Shown here in pieces: positions 34,263 through 45,630 of a stretch of DNA of 64,000 bases. Under the pieces are notes generated by a model. That model did not search any database and was not told the DNA's origin. It saw nothing but the letters and a program-made list of their open reading frames with translations. The translations under genes and the position numbers were made by a program. This DNA is from Conus ventricosus (lineage: Eukaryota; Mollusca; Gastropoda; Neogastropoda; Conidae): contig CM031600.1 of assembly GCA_018398815.1 (NCBI GenBank), forward strand, positions 49,180,327-49,244,326, written 5' to 3'. The number at the start of each line of letters is the position of its first letter. Positions within the stretch are counted from its first letter, which is position 1.

Positions 34263-34640
34263 ATGAATATATTTAAGTTTAAAATGGAAGCTCAGGACGA
34301 AACAAGAATGATAAAGAAAGAGACCGTAGAATTGATACGGGAATCATATGATATGAATTCTGTTATTAGGGAAACACTTGCGAGGATTCATCAAGAGATG
34401 CTAAAACATCCAAATTACCTACAACCCAAAATCTAAAATTCTGATTGGGGAAAAGAATATCTTGAAATAATAAAAAAAATTCGAGCCATCAGCAAACATG
34501 AAAAAAGATTTAGCTGAATTGGATGAAGATATGATTGATCTTAATAAAGTTGATGAAAAATATAAGCCCTCTGTTTTGCTGTTCTCCAGTGCCCAATTGC
34601 ATTATGAAAACTCTGGATTAACAATACTCGTTTGTGTTTG
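34263..34640 (+). pseudogene. Small unassigned Polinton gene after the integrase
   Basis: A Met at 34263 (or 34284) opens a 57-codon frame to a stop at 34434-34436, containing ETRMIKKETVELIRESYD. Shifted frames continue with WGKEYLEIIKKIRAISKHEK and DLNKVDEKYKPSVLLFSS to about 34600. It is charged and probably helical. No family recognised. It lies tail to tail with the polymerase gene. Confidence 0.4.
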
Positions 34641-34903
34641 TTCTATCTAATGACTTCTTTGTTACAACAGTTGTGTTGATCTCATGTAGATTAGATCGTA
34701 GTTTTACGTTGTCATGATGAAGGTATGTTTATTGAACAATGCTTCTTTGTAGTTGTTATGCGATATGTTTGACTGCACAACACTGCGAGATATTCCTTTT
34801 GCTTTCTTTATGGTTTTCTCCTGGCTCGAAATTACTGTTCATTTTCGACCTTAAACCAATAAATCCTTAATCACCCCTCCAGATAATTCATCCTTCATCT
34901 TTC

Positions 34904-37900
34904 CTAAAACCTTCTTATTAATGGTTGAATGCAAAGGCGAATCTTTAGGGTAATCAGATGTGTCGTACCATCCCGCATGCCTTTAGCTACTTCTAATTCC
35001 ATGTCTTTATAGATGTCTTCAGTAGGGATATCTATAAACAAAACTGTCTGTATCTGTGTAAAGTTACTCTGGACTTTGGATACGAGGGGCTTAAAGTAGT
35101 CATAAAGAAATTCTAACATCAAAAGCTTTGATAATTCTAAAACAGTAACCAATAATACAGGTTTGTCTAATTTGACTTTCTTTTTTTCATCATTATGCCA
35201 AAAGCTGATCATGAAATCTTCTAAAATCTGATAATTAGGTTTTGAAGTCATCTTAATTGCTTCGTTCTCTTGGTGACAATCTAACATCTTTGCGCTTGTG
35301 CGGATTTTCCATAGTCTTTCCGAAACAGCTGTTGTTCATCAGCTTGAAAAAGTCTTTTTCTGAAGCATGTGTGGATTTAGTTCTGAGATCAGTGTTCTTC
35401 ATGATGTATGGTTTCATGAACGTTCTTGATCAAAAGCAATTACACGATGAACAGCTGTTAGCTTCAAACCATGTCTTAAATAAAATTGTAGAAGTTGTAA
35501 TGACAGACATAATTTTTTTTGCCTCGAAGATTAGGCACAAGTTTAGGCGGCTCTGTTTTTGCCATCTTTAGACTTTCTGCTGCTAATGGGTAGTCATTAT
35601 GTAGGTCATGGAGTTCAGGAGGATATTTCTAAGTCAACTTCTAGAATAAAGCCCCGATGTCGATTGGGCGTTAAACTGTTCAGCACTTTAATGCCTTTTG
35701 AATATTTATTTGTACCGCCGCCTTTGTACATTTTAAAGTTGCGTATGGAAGTGATTGCGCCATAGCCCACCCATACAGATTGTTTGCATCTAAATACATG
35801 AGATAGTTAGACCTTTTACTTAGATCATAGTCGTCCAAGTATTGTTGTTTGCTTTACAGTAATGATGCGACGCCATACTAAATTTCCCCCACGCATCCGT
35901 TTTCAATCATCTGAATCATTGGTATATCTGACAATATAATCAATCTTTATTCCAGTAAACTTTAAGAAAAGCATCCCAAACTCATCCCAGGCGCAGAAAT
36001 GTAATGCGCAGGATCCAGGCTATAATGTTTCATGCAGGTCTTTCTGTAATTTTCAAAAATGTCCGCCAACAAACATACATCAGCCATCAAGTATGAATCA
36101 TGATAGTCTCCCATCGTTTTACACTCTAACTTCTGCCACGCATCTTGAGCATGTGGTAATCAGAATCACTGATGTCCTTTCCTCTAGACTAGAAAAGAAC
36201 GCGCCTTTAGGAGGAAGTGTGTCTTCGTCAAACCCTTTCCCAACTGTTCATGTACTCATAAGGGTAAACGCCCTTTCTAACAAGAGTTGGGTCAAAATAT
36301 TCTTCTGTTATTGGACAGGACTTTAAGGACATAGCCAGTGACTCTAATGACCCCATCAGGTGCTGCATAGAGTCATATAAAAGACATGTTATTTAAAGTG
36401 AAACACATGTACTTTTCTGATGACTGTGCAATGCATGTTATCCTGAAGGCGTCGTCTATGCTTTCATTATAAGATGAGAGTCGTAACCTCGCAAGTTATG
36501 AAAGAAGATGGGCAGCTTCATGTCTTAGGATCAAACTTTAGTTGAGATTGCATTTACTGTGCGCTGCTCCTCTGAACTTTCCGCTAATGTGTCATGGTCT
36601 CTTACTGTCGGATTTACACTCTTGAGCGTTAGCTCTAAGCCACATATCCAACAATGTGTGGCTGAGTCATACTGTTTTGGTCTTCAGGGCGTCATTATGA
36701 TTTCAGATAAATTCAGATTATTAGAACAGGCGTTACGCACTTGCTGCATGCGTTCTAAGAAGTATTCTGCAGCATCTAGTCCTCTATACAATTCTGGTTT
36801 CGAATGGGCGCCATCCGACCTGTGCAACAATGAAGGCAAATGAGCAAATCTGATGATTACTCACAAAGGCTGTTTTAGGAATTTTCTGTGGCGCCGGCCC
36901 TTCATAAGGAACAATAAGTAAATTCAAAGTCTGCGGTAAACTACGTATGGACTCGTTTGCAGCGTTTCCAGTTCTTAAACTAACTTTAGTTTCAGCGGGG
37001 GCGAAATTAGTTCTGTATTACAGTTACAGAACTTTTACAATGTTTTATATGTTCAAGCGCGGCGGGAAACGGATGGGATTCTTGTTAAACATTTTCTACG
37101 ATATTTTTGTTGCCATGATTTTTGAGTATGCTCCCTTAGTCTACTCATTGTTGTATCAATGTGTAATGTGGTAGCCCTGCTGTGAAAACATCAGTAGTAA
37201 GGTCCACATGGCTTTGGCCGGATCACCTATTGTCGGGCTGTCTTTAGACACTCAAATAGGCACCAAATTTGTTTTCTCAGCATGTGTATACATAACAGTT
37301 ATTGGTTTGTTTTGTTCTTAAATGATCAATTTTGTCCACGCTAACGGGAAAGGGATTTTCCCACTAAAGTCAAGATCATTGATGTAAGGCTGATAGTTAG
37401 ACACTTTCTCTGCTTTTTTGCAGACGTAATTAAGCCTTGCAAGAACACCCCACATAAAACATTTGTTGTCTGAATTCTTTATGTTTAGAACTGCTCTTTT
37501 TGCGACTAATGCGGGAGGTAGTGGAAAGTAAGACTTGCCTACAATCGGTGCATACTTAGACTGTTTTAATCTAATCTCTAAGACTTCGCCCTCTGACAGC
37601 CAGAGCCTCTCATTTTGGCTTTCTTCAGCGGCCACACAAACTGGGGTAAGCAGTTGGTCTGCCCAACCAGGTGTTAAGTCATTATGAGAAGAATAACCTG
37701 CTGTTAGTTGAGACCCAGACTTCTGATTTTCTTCATTTATTGTTATATAATCGATTAAAACAGCTACATTATTTTAAACTGGCGGGTCTATTGTTATTTT
37801 AAAACCGGGAACTTGAGAAATTGCATGTACAACACTTGCCTGTACGTTTGCAGGATAAATGACTTCTAGATTAATATCATTTAAAGCTTTTGGACAACAC

Positions 37901-37956
37901 TTTTCCTTAAGCATTCCTTCAAACAATTCGTCCGGTCCTTCATATATCTTATCCAT
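34904..37956 (-). pseudogene. Protein-primed family B DNA polymerase of the Polinton, frameshifted
   Basis: This polymerase would copy the element by protein priming. Reading on the minus strand: an N-terminal segment (37635-37318) with NKCFMWGVLARLNYV and VSNYQPYINDLDF; a zinc-knuckle-like ATHCWICG with RGAAHSKCNL; the exonuclease motif HNLRGYDSHLIM (36465-36500); polymerase motif A LDANNLYGWAM (35761-35793); motif B KLMNNSCFGKTMEN (35304-35345); and motif C YTDTDS (35043-35060). It ends at 34904 after IPTEDIYKDM. Motif C lies in a different frame from the residues on either side, and several other one-base shifts are present. The catalytic residues themselves are intact. The length of about 3 kb suits the family. 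The frame from 37956 (MDKIYEGPDELFE) is taken as the start and could be a separate gene. Confidence 0.88.
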
Positions 37957-37999
37957 GTTAAGCTTTCTTTTCTAACTGAAAATATTTTTTTAAATTTAA

Positions 38000-38800
38000 A
38001 AAAAAATAATTAATCAAATCATATCAACGGTCTTTTTGTGTTTGGGACTCATAAACTAAAGTATAAACGCCCTTTGTTGTTGTTAATGTGAGCTGTTTAG
38101 AACAGAGTTTAATGCTTCTTTTACTTTTTTTAAAAACATTCCTTTTTTACTGCTCGGTGTTGGCTGTGAGAAAAACTTGCCCTTGCCTTTTTTTGAAGAT
38201 AAAACTTTTGTCTTTTATAGTCATCAAAATGGGCTGTAAACTACAAAATTTTCTTCATCCGTGATGTTTGAGTCAACTAGTGCTTTATTTATTGTCAGTT
38301 TGAACGAGCTAAGTTTAGCTGTTATTAGTTAAAACATAGCTGTGTGTTTTTGGAGTTTAGTTTTAATTTTTTGCCAGCAGCACTTACAGCTAATGAACAC
38401 AGGCCAAGAGTTTAAAGAAAAACCCGCCTAGAGGTAAAGCTGCGGGCGCCCCTACGCCTGTGCTAAGAGACCTACACTCGTTCCTGCTGATAGAGCACAA
38501 AACAGTCGATGCTCCTATTAACATATGTAACAGCTTTAAAAGGGCAGCAGAATACCTTCGTTTGGTTTTGCTTTTTTTGAAGGTCTTGCTTAGTTTTTGT
38601 TGCATTTGCGTAATGTTTGTTAATCTAAAGGTTTTTTATGTTAAGGGTTTTCTACTATCCCTTCGTTTGGTGACTCTGGCGCTGTAGGCGCATTTGGAAA
38701 AAACCTTAACAGACATGCTTTTTTAAAAATAAAAATAATTTGTATTGTATATCTTTTAATCTGTTATTTTGAATATTCAGCTGCGCATCATATATTAAAA
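38000..38800 (-). pseudogene. Unassigned minus-strand region between polymerase and capsid genes
   Basis: The longest frame is 38605-38390 (MQQKLSKTFKKSKTKRRYSA, then a hydrophobic, Ala/Leu/Gly-rich C-terminus). Basic and Gly/Ala-rich short proteins are common next to Polinton capsid genes, so a minor virion component is possible. I cannot assign it from the sequence. Confidence 0.3.
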
Positions 38801-38859
38801 AAAAAATACACTTTAAAAGTGGTTATCGTTCTTTTTCTATCAATTTGAATGTTTTATGT

Positions 38860-39996
38860 CTCTAACCAGTTCCCCCGTTTCCCAAAGTAATGATTATCCT
38901 CCATTGCCCTTAGGTCATTCCATAAACCGTATTTCGTTGTTAAAATATGATCAAGTCTAACACTGTGAAGATGTAGATCTTTAGACACAAGGTTCAACTG
39001 TTGGATTCTACACCTCCACTCCAAACAGTTTTCTTATTTCATCAATATCTGAAAGGTTTAAGCCGCTAGCGTAGATTTGTTAGGAAAAAACCCCTCAATT
39101 GTACATGGCACTTTCGTTATTTTGGGATTAACAAATTTTCGGGTTTTGTCTTTTGAATGGTTTTTCCCTTTTCCACACAGCAATAAAATACTTTAAGCGA
39201 TTTTGCTGCGGCACTAAAACTAAAATTCCATATAGTGTCTCCCCTGCTTTTAGGATATTTAGAATGAAAAATCACTCTTTCGTAATATATTGCTAATTTT
39301 GACTGATATTTTTGCCGATCAGCCTCGCAAAGTTAGGGTTGCTAACGATGTCAAACTCTAACGAGATGTCAGAAATGCTGTACTTTGCTTGGGTTGCTGT
39401 AGATATAATAACATATTTGTAGTCATTAAAGTTAGTTCATTGACAATCTGTTTTTTAAATGCTCCTTGAAAGTATGGGGCATGCGCTTTTAACAACTCAA
39501 AATCTAGGGGTATGAAAAAGCGATTTCTATACGCATAACTTATGGCTACAAACCTTTTGCCGTCTTGCATCTTCAGCGCCTATTTCTATTTTTTTAGTGC
39601 TTCTTCATTTTCGATTCCTTGAAATGCAAGATCAGCCCTTTCGTTCCCGGTTAGCCATAGTCAGAATAGGTTAAAAATATGTCTGCATTAGTAAAGAAAA
39701 TATTTCTTGCCCCTCAAGTTTTATAGAAATTTTCTTAACGATTGACCGCCCAAATTCTGTACAACTGTCCGTTTGGGTCTGTTGCTGATTCGAGTTTATT
39801 TTGAAAGTAAGACGTGCAGAGCCTGGCACAATCACTTCATCCGCTCTATTTGGGAAATTTTTTGACAGTAAGAATTGATCCGCATCAATAGTAGACGGAT
39901 TATTTGGAACAGTAATATTCCGCTTATTTCCCTTCACGCCAAAGGGCTCTTTCAATCTTCTATGCGGGTCAAGAATCGAGCCTATGTTTGTGACAT
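38860..39996 (-). pseudogene. Polinton major capsid protein (double jelly roll), frameshifted
   Basis: This would form the hexameric capsomers of an icosahedral particle. A minus-strand Met at 39994-39996 is followed, after one shift, by the open frame 39955-39671 with DEVIVPGSARLTFKIN and GRSIVKKISIKLEGQEIF. Next comes 39570-39358 with GKRFVAISYAYRNRFFIPLD and FELLKAHAPYFQGAF. Shifted frames then give VIISTATQAKYSISDISLEFD and, near 39220-39010, NFSFSAAAKSLK and a VPCTIEG-type strand. This order matches capsid proteins of Polintons and adintoviruses as I know them. At least four indels break the gene. Confidence 0.8.
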
Positions 39997-40059
39997 TTTT
40001 TATAAAACAAAATAAAAAGTTTATTATTAAAGAAACAGGCAGGCATTAAAGGGTGAAGA

Positions 40060-41245
40060 AGATTATGATGTTTTGATCCTGGAGATGACAGAGTGAAACG
40101 GCTCCTTTGATACAGCATCCCCTAGAGCTCCAATGCGGCGTGAATTAACAAAAAAGTCATGTTAGATCATTGTCCCAAAAATTTTAGGCCTTGAACCCCC
40201 CGAAGTTTTGACCCTAATGATTTTGACCGAGATGATAAATGCCTATTTGTATGTGAAAAACGATCCAGGAAAACCTGTTAAGCTACGCATAAACGAGACC
40301 CCTCAAAGTTTAAAGCCTGGTACACTTAGACAAAGACTCCTGTGAGCGTACAAAATCGCCTTGGCATTTCTAAACCAAAATTAGATAGGGAGGCAGTTGC
40401 TAAACTTCAAACACACTACCGGAACCCCAACAGATATCCAAAATGCAAAACATGGAACTTAAAGTTTTAAGTCAAAAAGCAGGTGAATTAATAGAAGCAA
40501 AAAACCAGTTTTTTCAGAAGAAACAGCATTAAAAACATTAATGTTTTTCCCCGCTACCCACGCGAGAAACAGTGGCCCTAATCATGCTTGAGAACCATCA
40601 GAGGCGAATTAACAACAACTTAGCAAAACTGGATGAAGTAGATGAGCATATAAAAAGAGAAAAAGAAAAACTTGTTGAGGCTGATGACCCCAACTTAGGG
40701 TTTGTTTTTAAAAGAAGAAAATAAACCAAAGAATAAAAGAACTTGAAGAAGAAAGATCGGCAATACTAAAAGCGTGTCTAATTGCCGAGATCAGTTACGA
40801 ACTCAAGTGAGCAGAATAAGAAAAAAACTATCCAAAAAATTTTATATGAAGACACAACACTAGCAGAAAGAATAAAACACTGTTTAGAGAGCAAGGTGTC
40901 ACATTAGCAAGCGTTATAACTGCCTTAGGATTTGCAAAAGTACACTGGTGATGGCTATTACAGGCGGCGGCGGTCAAAGCCCAGTGCCTCCGCCGCCATC
41001 GCCTCCATCGCCGCCTGATAAATCATGGGAAAAAAAAAAACAGCTTGATCATCTTGCGGGTTTATTAAAAAAAAATTAGCGGTAAAGCCGTGGATGCTTT
41101 ACCAGGTATATTAGGGGGTGTTGTTAGCTGGCTTTTTTTCTACTGCAGGCAAAGTATTTGGGTTTTTATGGCTGAGAAATTATGGACATTAGTTCTCTTA
41201 ATAGTTGGGTTAATTTTTAGTAAGATAAAGACCAATTTTCCCTAG
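40060..41245 (+). pseudogene. Conserved Polinton protein with helical region, Gly/Pro linker and membrane segment
   Basis: The start is unclear. Successive frames carry LYVKNDPGKPVKLRINETPQ (near 40250), NMELKV and FSEETALKTLMFFPAT (near 40440-40560), LAKLDEVDEHIKREKEKL (near 40625), LAERIKTLFREQGVTLASVI (near 40865), a GGGGQSPVPPPPSPPSPP linker (near 40960-41010), GKAVDALPGILGGVVSWL (near 41080-41140) and a final hydrophobic AEKLWTLVLLIVGLIF ending at 41243-41245. I recognise the FREQG...ALPGI module from uncharacterised proteins common in cnidarian and mollusc genomes. Its function is not known to me. A membrane or virion-associated role is inference. Confidence 0.55.
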
Positions 41246-41249
41246 GCCA

Positions 41250-42570
41250 GTTAATCCAAAAACAAGTGCTGTCTTTACATATTCATGGTCATTATTTTTT
41301 TCGTGTTCTTCAACGGCGTTCGGGCTTTGGGCCACAGGGATTAGATGACTTTTCTTGGGGGGTTCATCTTGTTTTTTACTGCTTGCAATTTTACTGGCTC
41401 AGAATTTATGTCGTTTTGTCCAACCTTCGTTCTTTTCCTGCAAACAAGAATTTCATTGTTGTAGTTCATTATTGTCCTACCTGGAGTCTGAGGTCAGAAG
41501 GCAGCATGTATAAACCAGTCCCCAACAGCAAAGTCTACTTTCGATCTTGCGAATTGTAAAATGTTGGTACCTTTAATACTTGAAGGCAAATAAACTGTAA
41601 ATTAATGGCGTCCTCTAAAATTGCCAAGTACTGTTTTTGTGCATCAAGCCAGTAGAAGAATCATTTATGCTCGATCTTGCCTGTGCTTGCGACCCAGCAA
41701 ACACCAAACGTAAGTACGAATAGAGTCGTTTTTTTCGTTTTTATTCCGCTCTAGTTAGGCCCTTAGAAGTGTCTAAAATAAAAGTTTTCCATGCTGTTTT
41801 TGCTCTTGCTCTATGGACCGAGGTGAACCCTGTGCCTTTAGAGAAAGATGTGTAAGGGGATTCCAGTCATAGTTATACTTTCTGTGCACGCCCCAAAATA
41901 AGGGGTGCCTAAACCATGATTAAGATCCAACTTTTGTCTAAAGTCTGTCTTGGCCTTAATATTGAATTCGTTACAAATCCTTTCAAAAGCCTTCATATCT
42001 ATTCTGTTGCTGAATGATTAAACGGTTTGTCGTTGGTAATGGGCTTGCAGTTCAGTCAAAATAGTCTGAAGGTGTAATATAAATGAATCTTACACTGACC
42101 TCACCAAAGGATCAGGATGATTTAAGTGATCAGCATACGACACTCCACACCAGTTGATGCACAAAACACAGCAAAGTTTAATGGTTCTGGTTAAAAATGC
42201 ATCGGATGACGAAACCACACTTTCGCGATGTAGTCTTTTTTAATAGGAGGGTTAAGATAGCTCTTCAATGGAGTTTCTAACCTTTACTTGAAGGCGTCAG
42301 ACTGAGTCACAGAAATGTCAAGAGTATCAGTTATATTTTTAAGAATGTAGTGCGGCCCAACAGAATATTTTGCATTAGTATATTTGAATGCATCATTTTT
42401 ATTTCGTTTAAAAAATGTTTGTAACAATAACAACTCAAGACCGTCCTTTGTTTTTTAGAACATGCTATTGATAACAATTGCGGGGCCAAATGGTTGCACT
42501 TCATGAAATATTTTACAAAGTCGTATGTTTAATATAAGTGAATCCAAGAATAATAATAAGGTTCTAAAAA
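41250..42570 (-). pseudogene. Unassigned minus-strand Polinton gene
   Basis: A long minus-strand reading is open from about 42570: FHEVQPFGPAIVIN, then LQTFFKRNKNDAFKYTNAKY and HYILKNITDTLDISVTQ to about 42290. Later segments include KAFERICNEFNIKAKTDF, LDLNHGLGTPYFG and FARSKVDFAVGDWFIHAAF (about 41500-41550), with frameshifts between them. It converges on the gene ending at 41245. A minor capsid or other virion protein would be expected in a Polinton here, but no diagnostic motif supports that. Confidence 0.4.
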
Positions 42571-42579
42571 TTGACAAAA

Positions 42580-43090
42580 CGGGGCCAAAGTTACCCAGTT
42601 AACAATACCTGATGGTTATTACGGGTTTTGCTCACTAAAGAAGCAATGAGTAACTTTGAACATTACTCTCAAACTTAAAAAATGCAAATCTAAAAACAAT
42701 GTTAACATTCAAACCTGAAAAAGAAGAAGTAAGGTTACTCTTTTGATAAAAGCTAGCTAAAATGTTAGGCTTTGCAACTAACAATCAGCCCCTTCATAGT
42801 TTTAGTGTTACACCAAACAAAACTACTTATGAGGGGGAAATCCGCTCGATCTTGCATACATTCATTACTCTTGTTCATTTAGACGAGCTAAGCACTGATG
42901 AAAACTTATATGATGGAAGGCCCTCAACTGTTTTAAGAGCTCTTCCGTCAGGGAAAACTGTTTTATTGCGATTATGAAATTATACATTCTCTAAAACTAC
43001 AGTTTAAAAGATTTGTTGTGGGAGGGTCTGATCATTTTAAAATAAAATTGCAGACAAAACAGGGAAAGTCGTGAAATGTGAAACCTGCAC
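42580..43090 (+). pseudogene. Unassigned plus-strand Polinton gene, possible minor capsid protein
   Basis: Segments in shifting frames read TIPDGYYGFCS (about 42608), NANLKTMLTFKPE, then the open frame 42762-42977 beginning MLGFATNNQPLHSFSV, followed by DLLWEGLIILK and DKTGKVVKCET to about 43085. The IPDGYY...LGF arrangement recalls proteins of other Polintons that I cannot name with certainty. Not assignable without a search. Confidence 0.35.
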
Positions 43091-43125
43091 ATTGTTTTAA
43101 AATAAAATAATAAGCTGTACTAAAA

Positions 43126-43893
43126 ATGTCGCGTGGGCCAGAAGAATCTGGGGTTACATTAGCGCCTGTGAGGTGTATAACTTTAGAATTAAAAGACCTT
43201 GCAGACGTTGCGGACTTTGAACAAAACGGTGAGATAGGCGCTTTGTATGGGTTTGGGGGTACACAAAGTGGCGATTATAAACGCAAAGAGGTTGGCGACA
43301 ACAAAAAGTTTCCTAAACTAGAGCAACTGCGCAATGTAGAAGCAAATAATGCTGACCAGTATGAATATAAAATAGTTCGAAAACCTGACAGCAAATGGGA
43401 CTTAGAACCATATTTAGAATGGGAAATAAAATTTGAATTCATAAAGCCCTTTACATTTTTTAAACCGTCAAAAAAGTTTAGAAAAGCACTCAACTCTGGC
43501 CCTTTACATATAAGTCTTATGCCAGAGGACAAAAGTCGGAAAGAGATTGAAATAACGCCGTATGGGAAAAAACATACATCCTCCACAGAAAAGAAACGGT
43601 TTTAAAGGAAGCTTCTACAAAATTACAGTTCATTTTCCCCGCAGGAAATTAGGAGACACGTTCACAATGATATTTGAAATTTCTGTCTTTAAAGATGTGG
43701 AGAGGGATGGGTTTGGGGCGTTAATGACGTCCTTATAAAAGGAATTAATATTAGCTGGCAAAACTTAGACGTTAAACGTCTTAAAGTTACCGCGTCGTTT
43801 CTCACAATGGGGGGTATTAAGACCATAACAACAAGCAACAAAATCAGTGTTGACTTAAATAGAAACAATCTTACAGAAACTGAATTGGATTAA
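43126..43893 (+). pseudogene. Unassigned Polinton protein, about 250 aa
   Basis: The longest clean frame of the element is 43126-43605, from MSRGPEESGVTLAPVRCITL through ALYGFGGTQSGDYKRKEV and YLEWEIKFEFIKPFTFF. A shift near 43600 leads into KLQFIFPAGN, FTMIFEISVFKDVERDGFG and LKVTASFLTMGGIKTITTSN, ending near 43893. The alternating hydrophobic pattern suggests a beta-rich protein. A capsid-accessory role is possible. I do not recognise it. It precedes the ATPase gene on the same strand. Confidence 0.5.
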
Positions 43894-44015
43894 TCTTACA
43901 CATTTAGGCCTTTTAGGGTTTTATTACACTGAACAAGTTTTGACAGAGAGTATGATAAACATAATAATGGAAATTTGATTAAATTCTGTTATAAAACTAT
44001 GGAGCATTAAACTTT

Positions 44016-44560
44016 ATGACAAAAAAACCCCCCCCTTGTTCATTGATTTGTGGGCAGACTGGTTGCGGAAAAAAAAAATATTTGCCCTAGACCTATTACA
44101 AACAGTTTATCGCTATAATTTTGATCATATTGTGATTTTCTGTCCAACTCTTAAATGGAACAAAGCATATTATGATAGAAGGTTTATATGGAAGATGATG
44201 ACATATTTTTAGTTGATCCTAGCAAAAAACTGAGTGAGTGTTTAGAACAGTTTTTAAACTGTTTGAAGGAACGCAGACACTATTATTATAGATGACTGTT
44301 CGGCAGAAAGAGACATAGTTTAAAAAGAGAAACCTTTGTAAAAACTAGCCTATCGTGGAAGACATGCTGGGATAAGTGTGTGGATTTTATGTCAAAAATA
44401 AACTCAGTTTTAAAAGACTTAGAGAACAGTTAAAGACTGTAGTTTTATTTCACATGAAAGACAGAGATCATTTGATGAATGTCTGCGCGAAAATGATGTT
44501 ATTGAAATGATCAGGAAAAACATAGGATTAAGGGAAAAACTAAAATCTGAAAAATTTAGT
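44016..44560 (+). pseudogene. Polinton packaging ATPase (FtsK/A32 type), frameshifted
   Basis: This would drive DNA into the capsid. From a Met at 44016 the frame reads through the Walker A motif SLICGQTGCGK (44049-44072 for CGQTGCGK) and then FDHIVIFCPTLKWNKAYYD. A shifted frame gives IFLVDPSKKLSECLEQF. The Walker B strand TIIIDDCSAERD is at 44279-44314. The sensor-like segment LAYRGRHAGISVWILCQK lies at about 44344-44397, followed by SVLKDLREQLK in the next frame. This order is that of A32-type ATPases of poxviruses and Polintons. The residue after the Walker Lys is Lys rather than Ser/Thr, in a run of A that could be a base error. The 3' end abuts the terminal repeat. Confidence 0.85.
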
Positions 44561-44775
44561 AAATTATTTTTGAAAAGGATAATCCTACACATAAATTTTG
44601 TTTGTAAAAAATCGTTATTTTTTGGTTATTGAAAGAGAATGTGTGATGGATTATCATTTTTGATTCATTGTTGAAGTGTTACTTGGCAGAGAAATAATAA
44701 ATGTTTATTATAGCTTTTACTGCCCCAAATTTATTGAGGGCAGTAAAAGCTAGAATGAACATTTATTAGTTCTCT
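44550..44775 (-). repeat. Right terminal inverted repeat of the Polinton, with nested palindrome
   Basis: The reverse complement of the left repeat. Its outer 89 bases (44687-44775) form the same hairpin-capable palindrome, with small differences from the left end. Confidence 0.92.
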
Positions 44776-45599
44776 GAGTCCAAAGTCGACGATTTGGAGG
44801 GCAGAAGCAGACGGAACAATCTAATTCTTTACGGCATTCCCCACCGCCAAAGGGCAGTCTGAGTCATGGGCAGATTGTGAAAATCTGTCAAGTCGTGTTG
44901 AGAGAAGAATTGGGGGTTGAAACGAAATCGAGATTGAGCGTGCTCACCGTCTGAGATCAGGAAAGGGGCCCCACCCCCTCATCGTCTGTTTCAGCAGTTC
45001 AAAGACCCGGAGAGAATTCAGGCCGGGCATCGGGTACTGAAGACCAAACGGTCTACTTTTGTTTGTTTCCAAGGACTTCACTCCCCGGGTGAGGGACCAG
45101 TGTAAACCCGTGCACGGATTGTCGCAACGGCACGCATTGTCGCAAATTCACGAATGGACAATCCGTGCCGGACCTGGGGGCACGGATTGTCGCAACAGCA
45201 CGGATTGTCTCATGCGACAGTTTGTGTTTGACCTCCCGGCACGGATGTCGCAACGGCACGGATTGTCGCAGTCTAAAACTTTCTTTGAGGTGCTCGCAAA
45301 TGACCACAATTGGTTGATCCCCACTCTTTCATACCGCCTCCCTCTCCACTTTCCCCCCCCCCCTTCCCCCCCCCGATCAATCCTCCTCTCTCTCATTCCA
45401 CCCCTCTCTCTCTCTCTCTTCCCCTCTCTCTTCTCCTCTCTTTTTCCATCTGTCTGTCTCAGTGTCTCTCTCGTGGTGAGTGTGTGTGTGTGTGTGTGTG
45501 AGTGTGTGTTTTGTGTGTGTGTGTTTTGTGTGTGTGTGTGTGTGTGTGTGGGTGTGTGTGTGTGGCGGGGTGTGTGCGTGGTGTGTGTGTGTGTGTGTG

Positions 45600-45630
<31 letters not shown>

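Larger units (their letters stand above)
30026..44775. mobile_element. Maverick/Polinton (adintovirus-like) element, 14,750 bp
   Basis: Terminal inverted repeats of about 226 bases start AGAGAACTAATAAATG and end with the complement. GAGTC is duplicated at 30021-30025 and 44776-44780; the unoccupied site in copy A is 10299-10303. The contents are the Polinton core set: integrase (+), protein-primed family B polymerase (-), double-jelly-roll capsid protein (-) and packaging ATPase (+), plus unassigned genes. I found no convincing adenain-type protease or penton protein. The size is at the low end of the usual 15-20 kb. Nearly every gene has one-base frameshifts, so either the copy is decaying or the consensus is poor. 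Confidence 0.93.

Noticed and set aside
35257..35571. 104-codon plus-strand frame over the polymerase gene (also 36559-36843)
   Set aside because: Antisense shadow of polymerase motif B and of the zinc-knuckle region.
41266..41559. 97-codon plus-strand frame in the Polinton
   Set aside because: Aromatic-rich shadow of the better minus-strand reading across the same bases.
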